In this document: positions 15,592 through 18,862 of the stretch, piece after piece | How the letters are laid out: each line of letters starts with the position of its first letter | Numbering within the stretch: the stretch's first letter is position 1 | Assembly: GCA_963650165.1 (NCBI GenBank) | Contig: CAVJKX010000026.1 | Span: 1-18,862 of the forward strand | Origin: F23-B02 sp963650165 | GTDB lineage: Bacteria > Bacillota > Clostridia > Oscillospirales > Oscillospiraceae | Reading direction: 5' to 3' | Length of the DNA stretch: 18,862 nt | Notes under the pieces: generated by a model | Told to the model about the DNA's origin: nothing | Database searches by the model: none | Seen by the model: only the letters and a program-made list of their open reading frames with translations | Program-made: the position numbers and the translations under genes

Positions 15592-15602
15592 TATGTCTGT
15601 TT

Positions 15603-16181
15603 TCATTTTTCCTGCTGCTTTATTTTATCCATCCAGCATTTGTGGCACATGGCGACGTAGCTGTCGTTGCCGCCGAGGAACACCTGATCGCCATGCGTTA
15701 TGATGTGCCCCGCGCCGTCGATGCGTGCGTTTACCGTTGCCTTGCGGCCGCAGGCGCAGACGGTCTTTATCTCGGTGATGGAGTCGGCAAGCTCCATGAG
15801 CCTGCGCGCGCCGGGGAAAAAGTGCGTCAGGAAATCGGTGCGCAGACCGAAGCACAAAACCGGCAGATCCTCCGAGTCCACAAGCTCGCGCAGCTGATCT
15901 ATCTGCTCGGGCGTGAAAAACTGCGCCTCGTCGGCGATGATAACGTCGTGCCGGCCGGCGTCTGCGTAGGCCTCGATTATGCTCTGCTCGGGGGTTATGA
16001 TCTCCGCCGAGCGCCGGAGCCCTATGCGGCTCTGCACTATATCCGCGCCGTCGCGCGTGTCGACACTCGGCTTTATGAGCCAGACGCTCATGCCGAGCTC
16101 CTCGTAGTTAAACTGCGTTATGAGCGCCTGAGCCGATTTCGACGAGCCCATAGCGCCGTATTTGAAGTAAAGCTTTGCCAT
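15603..16181 (-). CDS. tdk: Thymidine kinase (type II)
   Basis: Predicted 192-aa salvage enzyme that phosphorylates thymidine or deoxyuridine with ATP in the cytoplasm. It has the P-loop GAMGSSKS (residues 9-16), the Walker B/catalytic DEAQFF (84-89, E85 the likely base), the substrate-binding FGLRTDFL, and a zinc site formed by C142, C144, C179 and C182. GDQVFLGGNDSYVAMC is the usual lasso and binding segment. The length matches type II kinases. ATG 16181 has GAGG (16189-16192) 7 nt upstream. It follows the uridine kinase gene by 9 nt, its ribosome site overlapping that gene's stop codon, so the two form a pyrimidine salvage operon. Confidence 0.96.
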   Translation of the reverse strand: MAKLYFKYGAMGSSKSAQALITQFNYEELGMSVWLIKPSVDTRDGADIVQSRIGLRRSAEIITPEQSIIEAYADAGRHDVIIADEAQFFTPEQIDQLRELVDSEDLPVLCFGLRTDFLTHFFPGARRLMELADSITEIKTVCACGRKATVNARIDGAGHIITHGDQVFLGGNDSYVAMCHKCWMDKIKQQEK

Positions 16182-16190
16182 GTCGTGACC

Positions 16191-16820
16191 TCAATTCTTC
16201 GCAAGGTGCGCGCGCACGCGCTCGAGCACCATGTCCAGCGCGACCTGATTGTGTCCGCCCTCGGGGATGATGATATCCGCCTTGCGCTTCGAGGGCTCGA
16301 CAAACTGCTCGTGCATGGGCTTGACCGTCGTCAGGTACTGGTTCACGACGCTCTCGAGGCTCCTGCCGCGGTCGCGCACGTCACGCACTATCCTGCGCAG
16401 GATGCGCACGTCCGCATCCGTGTCGACGAATATCTTGATATCCATCAGCTCGCACAGCTCGGGGCACTGGAAGATCAGCAGCCCCTCGACGATGATGACG
16501 CGCGAGGGCTTGACCGTCACCGTCTTTTCCGATCGGTCGTGGATCGTGTAGTCGTAGGTCGGACAGTATATCGTCTCGCCGCGCCGCAGCTTTTTGAGGT
16601 CTGAGATGAGAAGCTCGGTATCGAAGGCGTCGGGGTGATCGTAGTTGAGCTTTGCGCGCTCCTCGTAGCTCATGCCGTGGTGGGCCTTGTAGTAGTTGTC
16701 GTGGTAAATGACGCTGACATTGCCGCCGAAATGCTGCATGATCTTGCGCGTGATCGTTGTCTTTCCGCTGCCCGTGCCGCCGGCAATGCCGATGACGATT
16801 ATGCTGCTGTCGTCTTTCAT
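16191..16820 (-). CDS. udk: Uridine kinase
   Basis: Predicted 209-aa enzyme that phosphorylates uridine and cytidine to UMP and CMP. It contains the P-loop GGTGSGKT (14-21), YHDNYYKAH, the DHPDAFDTELL substrate segment, PTYDYTIHDR and a lid region RRIVRDVRDRGRSLESV. The length agrees with the Udk family. ATG 16820 is chosen because GGGAGAG lies about 5 nt upstream and the protein then starts at the usual IIVIGIAGGTGSGK strand; a longer in-frame start at 16865 lies within the promoter. It is the first gene of the udk-tdk operon. Confidence 0.96.
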   Translation of the reverse strand: MKDDSSIIVIGIAGGTGSGKTTITRKIMQHFGGNVSVIYHDNYYKAHHGMSYEERAKLNYDHPDAFDTELLISDLKKLRRGETIYCPTYDYTIHDRSEKTVTVKPSRVIIVEGLLIFQCPELCELMDIKIFVDTDADVRILRRIVRDVRDRGRSLESVVNQYLTTVKPMHEQFVEPSKRKADIIIPEGGHNQVALDMVLERVRAHLAKN

Positions 16821-16855
16821 AGCTCTCTCCCGTGCAAATTTTTGTTTTTTCTTTA

Positions 16856-16884
16856 ATAATACCACACGAGCTGCAAGGCCACAA
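16856..16884 (-). promoter_or_regulatory. Sigma-A promoter of udk-tdk
   Basis: On the minus strand, TTGTGG (16884-16879) and TATTAT (16861-16856) are 17 nt apart and about 35 nt before the udk start. No terminator separates it from the gene at 16914-18332, so read-through is also possible. Confidence 0.65.
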
Positions 16885-16898
16885 GTTTTTTTGACGAC

Positions 16899-16920
16899 TG
16901 CCTCAATGCGCCTCTAAAAA
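16899..16920 (-). repeat. Short repeat fragment R4 overlapping a stop codon
   Basis: Read on the minus strand, TTTTTAGAGGCG continues into CATTGAGGCA. It matches the terminal arm of R1 and R3 (for example 3565-3587). CGACT and AGTCG flank it as a 5-bp inverted repeat. The stop codon (16914-16916) of the upstream membrane protein gene is the TAG of this motif. Confidence 0.7.
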
Positions 16921-18332
16921 GTCGAAAAATGCCACACGCTGACGAAGCTCTCGGTGTATGCGCCGGAGCGGACGATCGCTTCGGCGGTGCGGACGGGAAA
17001 TTGCAGAGCGCTTTTCTGATGGGTATAGCCCGCGCCGGAGACGAAATAAAGCTCGTCGTTCTCCACATCGCTGTCGTGTGTGCCGCAGGCCTGTATGCCG
17101 TAGGAAATGTAGCCGCACTGCCGTTCGGAGTGCGCGGGCATCGAAAAGCTGCCGAGGATGCCGAGCTTGCCCGAGGCATAGATCGTGCTGACGCTGCCGC
17201 CGGAGGCGGTGAGTCCGTAATACGGCGACACCATCGTCTCACCGTCCACGCAGCACAGCACGCGGCCCGTGATCCCGCCGTCGGGAGACCAGTCAAACCT
17301 TGTGTTCTGCACATAGTCGGGCACAACGCGCAGCACCTCCGTCCCGACAGGGCGCGCATCAGTCCACTCAAAATGGTGGAATATGCGCCGGCGCGTGCCG
17401 CTCTCATCGAGCTTCACGGCAACCGTCGTAAGCTCAACGCCGCTGCCGTTGTCGTGCTCGGCGGCATCTATACTGATCTCGGTAAAGCCCCTGCACAGCT
17501 CGATATCCTCGTCGCTGAGCTCGCGCAGCGCTCCTGCGGGATAGCCCGCATCCAGCAGCGCCTGACGCAGCTCGGAGCTCTGCGGCTCGGCCTCGGGCTG
17601 CCACTGCATCGGGTATTTTGCGAAAAAGGCATAGCCGCAGGCGACACCCGCAAGGAGCAGCGAGAATATCACGATGCACAGCGTCCTGTCGGACATGCGC
17701 ACCGGCGAGGGCGTAACGGCGTAGCTTGCCTCATCGAGCTCACGCGCAAGCTTTGCCAGGCTGCGCAGGATGAGTATGAAGCAAATTATCAGCCCCGCGA
17801 CGAGGATGAGCCCCTCGGCATTCATCAGCGCCAGCGCACACACGACGGCGTACCAGACGATGAGCGCCGCCGCGCCGCCCGCGTGCGGCTCAAGGCCGGC
17901 GCTGCGCTGGGTTTCGAGTATGCCCCTGCGCAGGCAGAAGATAAGCGCGAAAACGAGGACGACGCTGACTGCGGCGACAATATCCGCCGCGTCCGAGCCC
18001 GTGAAGGCATCGTTATAAACCGTTGACGCTATGAGGCACTGTGCCGCGGTCAAAAAGCAGCGCAGGACGGAGATCGCAAAGCAGGCCGTGAACCGGCCGT
18101 TCTCGCCGCGCAGGCGGCGCGTGCCCAGCAGCAGGAGCACCGTGCCGAGCATCGGCAGAATATAGTTGAGTGCAAGGAAATTGAGCGTTATCGTGCTCAG
18201 CGCAAGCCCCGCAAGGATGAGGTCAAAGGCCGTCTTTCCGGCGGAGACGCGGCCGACAACGTCCTCGGGTGGGAGCTCGTCGAGGCCGTCCGCGATCAGG
18301 CGGTCGAGCCCGTCAAATTCATCTCTCGCCAT
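16914..18332 (-). CDS. Multi-pass membrane protein with extracytoplasmic domain, coupled to a sigma-factor remnant
   Basis: Predicted 472-aa protein I cannot assign to a characterised family. The short acidic N-terminus (EFDGLDRLIADGLDELPPEDVV) resembles proteins encoded behind ECF sigma factors in clostridia. About seven hydrophobic segments follow (near residues 37-55, 57-71, 82-102, 116-134, 153-170, 173-191 and 216-236). A soluble C-terminal part of about 230 residues (from about 240) would face outside. ATG 18332 has GGGAGG (18341-18346) 8 nt upstream, and its start overlaps the sigma reading frame by 14 nt, so translation was coupled. By position it may be an anti-sigma factor or membrane sensor, but no known anti-sigma motif is visible. 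The end lies in repeat R4, so the native C-terminus may differ. Confidence 0.75.
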   Translation of the reverse strand: MARDEFDGLDRLIADGLDELPPEDVVGRVSAGKTAFDLILAGLALSTITLNFLALNYILPMLGTVLLLLGTRRLRGENGRFTACFAISVLRCFLTAAQCLIASTVYNDAFTGSDAADIVAAVSVVLVFALIFCLRRGILETQRSAGLEPHAGGAAALIVWYAVVCALALMNAEGLILVAGLIICFILILRSLAKLARELDEASYAVTPSPVRMSDRTLCIVIFSLLLAGVACGYAFFAKYPMQWQPEAEPQSSELRQALLDAGYPAGALRELSDEDIELCRGFTEISIDAAEHDNGSGVELTTVAVKLDESGTRRRIFHHFEWTDARPVGTEVLRVVPDYVQNTRFDWSPDGGITGRVLCCVDGETMVSPYYGLTASGGSVSTIYASGKLGILGSFSMPAHSERQCGYISYGIQACGTHDSDVENDELYFVSGAGYTHQKSALQFPVRTAEAIVRSGAYTESFVSVWHFSTF

Positions 18333-18477
18333 AGCCTTCACCTCCCAGCAGATCCCGCAGCCGCCTGCGTATGCGGTACAGCCGCCCCTCGACCGCGCGT
18401 TCGGTCATGCCGAGCTCGGCGGCGATCCGGCTCATCGGCTGCATGTAGTAGTATTTTCGGTAAAACAGTGCGCGGTC
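18319..18477 (-). pseudogene. Truncated ECF-type sigma factor (region 4 only)
   Basis: The minus strand encodes DRALFYRKYYYMQPMSRIAA followed by ELGMTERAVEGRLYRIRRRL, a clear sigma-70 region 4 helix-turn-helix that would bind the -35 element, ending RDLLGGEGYGER. Just before this the frame enters repeat sequence (GGTCGGG then CCGTATCGGTACGATG on the plus strand), and regions 1-2, needed for -10 recognition and core binding, are missing. An open frame continues back through the repeat to a GTG near 18558, but that part is repeat-derived (MCALRTDFQ). It is most likely a pseudogene created by repeat insertion or deletion. A short expressed HTH protein is less likely. Confidence 0.75.
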
Positions 18478-18862
18478 GGGACACCGCAAAAACCGTATCG
18501 GTACGATGCAGCAACGCCTCTGAAAAAGCCTCTGAAAATCCGTGCGCAGAGCGCACACCGCAATTATTCATTATTCATTATTCACTATTCAATCTTCATT
18601 CGCAGAAGCTCCGCTTCTGCGCTGCCTTCCCCTTGCGGAGCCTGAGGGGAAGTTGTCGGCGAAGCCGACGGATGAGGTGTCAATAAATCTTTTGCCGTCA
18701 GGCAAACACAAATTTAATTGCAGGAAACTTAATCCAATATCAAACGTAAAAAAGACAGTGCAGACTAAAAAATCCACACTGTCTTTTATCAACATTGTTG
18801 CGGCTGACGCCGCGATTTAATTACACCTCTTCAGTCACCTTCGGTGACAGCTTCCCCTCAAG
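18478..18862. repeat. Composite intergenic repeat R5, running off the window
   Basis: This is the right arm and hairpin chain of the R1/R2 family: GTATCGGTACGATG, ACGCCTCTGAAAAA and a second CCTCTGAAAA. Then come GTGCGC/GCGCAC (18542-18556), the ATTATTCATT spacer, GCAGAAGC/GCTTCTGC (about 18602-18620), CCTTCCCCT/AGGGGAAG (18625-18652), GTCGGC/GCCGAC and GGATGAGGTGT. Next is the TTTTGCCGTCAGG module (18681-18735) shared with R3, a terminator-like hairpin (18754-18783), GCGGC/GCCGC (18800-18813), and the start of an inverted copy with GTCACC/GGTGAC, cut by the window edge. The left arm is missing. No gene is supported in this stretch. Confidence 0.8.
18751..18787. terminator. Degenerate terminator-like hairpin in R5
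   Basis: GACAGTG (18754-18760) pairs with CACTGTC (18777-18783), followed by TTTT. Compared with R1 and R2, the upper stem has two mismatches. Confidence 0.5.

Overview
The window looks like a chromosomal segment of a Gram-positive, anaerobic gut Clostridia, probably near Oscillospiraceae/Ruminococcaceae. This is inferred from the hrcA-grpE-dnaK-dnaJ operon behind a CIRCE operator, strong AGGAGG-type ribosome sites with several TTG/GTG starts, good sigma-A promoters, GC-rich genes separated by AT-rich spacers, a clostridial enoate-reductase/BaiCD-type flavoenzyme, and an ECF sigma remnant coupled to a membrane protein. No species can be named from the sequence alone.

Layout. (1) 1-1014: a lipid/diacylglycerol kinase family gene with its own promoter. 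(2) 1008-3590: a repeat-rich accessory patch. Two copies of a composite hairpin repeat (R1, R2) and an inverted copy (R3) surround a minus-strand two-gene lysis cassette, an amidase followed by a holin, with no other phage genes. (3) 3684-5699: an HtrA-type membrane-anchored protease, then a small PepSY membrane protein. (4) 6020-8083: a strongly promoted, monocistronic FMN/FeS/FAD oxidoreductase of the 2,4-dienoyl-CoA reductase/BaiCD/enoate reductase family. (5) 8214-13135: the heat-shock operon hrcA-grpE-dnaK-dnaJ. (6) 13155-15591: a MarR-family regulator followed by a two-subunit aconitase X (AcnX) dehydratase. (7) 15603-16884, minus strand: uridine kinase then thymidine kinase, a pyrimidine salvage operon. 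(8) 16914-18477, minus strand: a membrane protein of unknown function translationally coupled to the 3' remnant of a sigma factor whose 5' part is replaced by another repeat copy (R5), which runs off the window.

Most of the window is ordinary housekeeping. The least explained material is the composite repeat family. It has inverted terminal arms and a chain of small hairpins whose loops and stems change between copies while pairing is mostly kept. It supplies the stop codons of two unrelated genes, a bidirectional terminator next to the lysis cassette, and the break in the sigma factor. The AcnX enzyme next to a MarR regulator and the orphan flavoenzyme are the best candidates for uncharacterised metabolism. 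Several starts were set by promoter and ribosome-site positions rather than by the longest open frame. All assignments come from reading motifs by eye; no database search was run.
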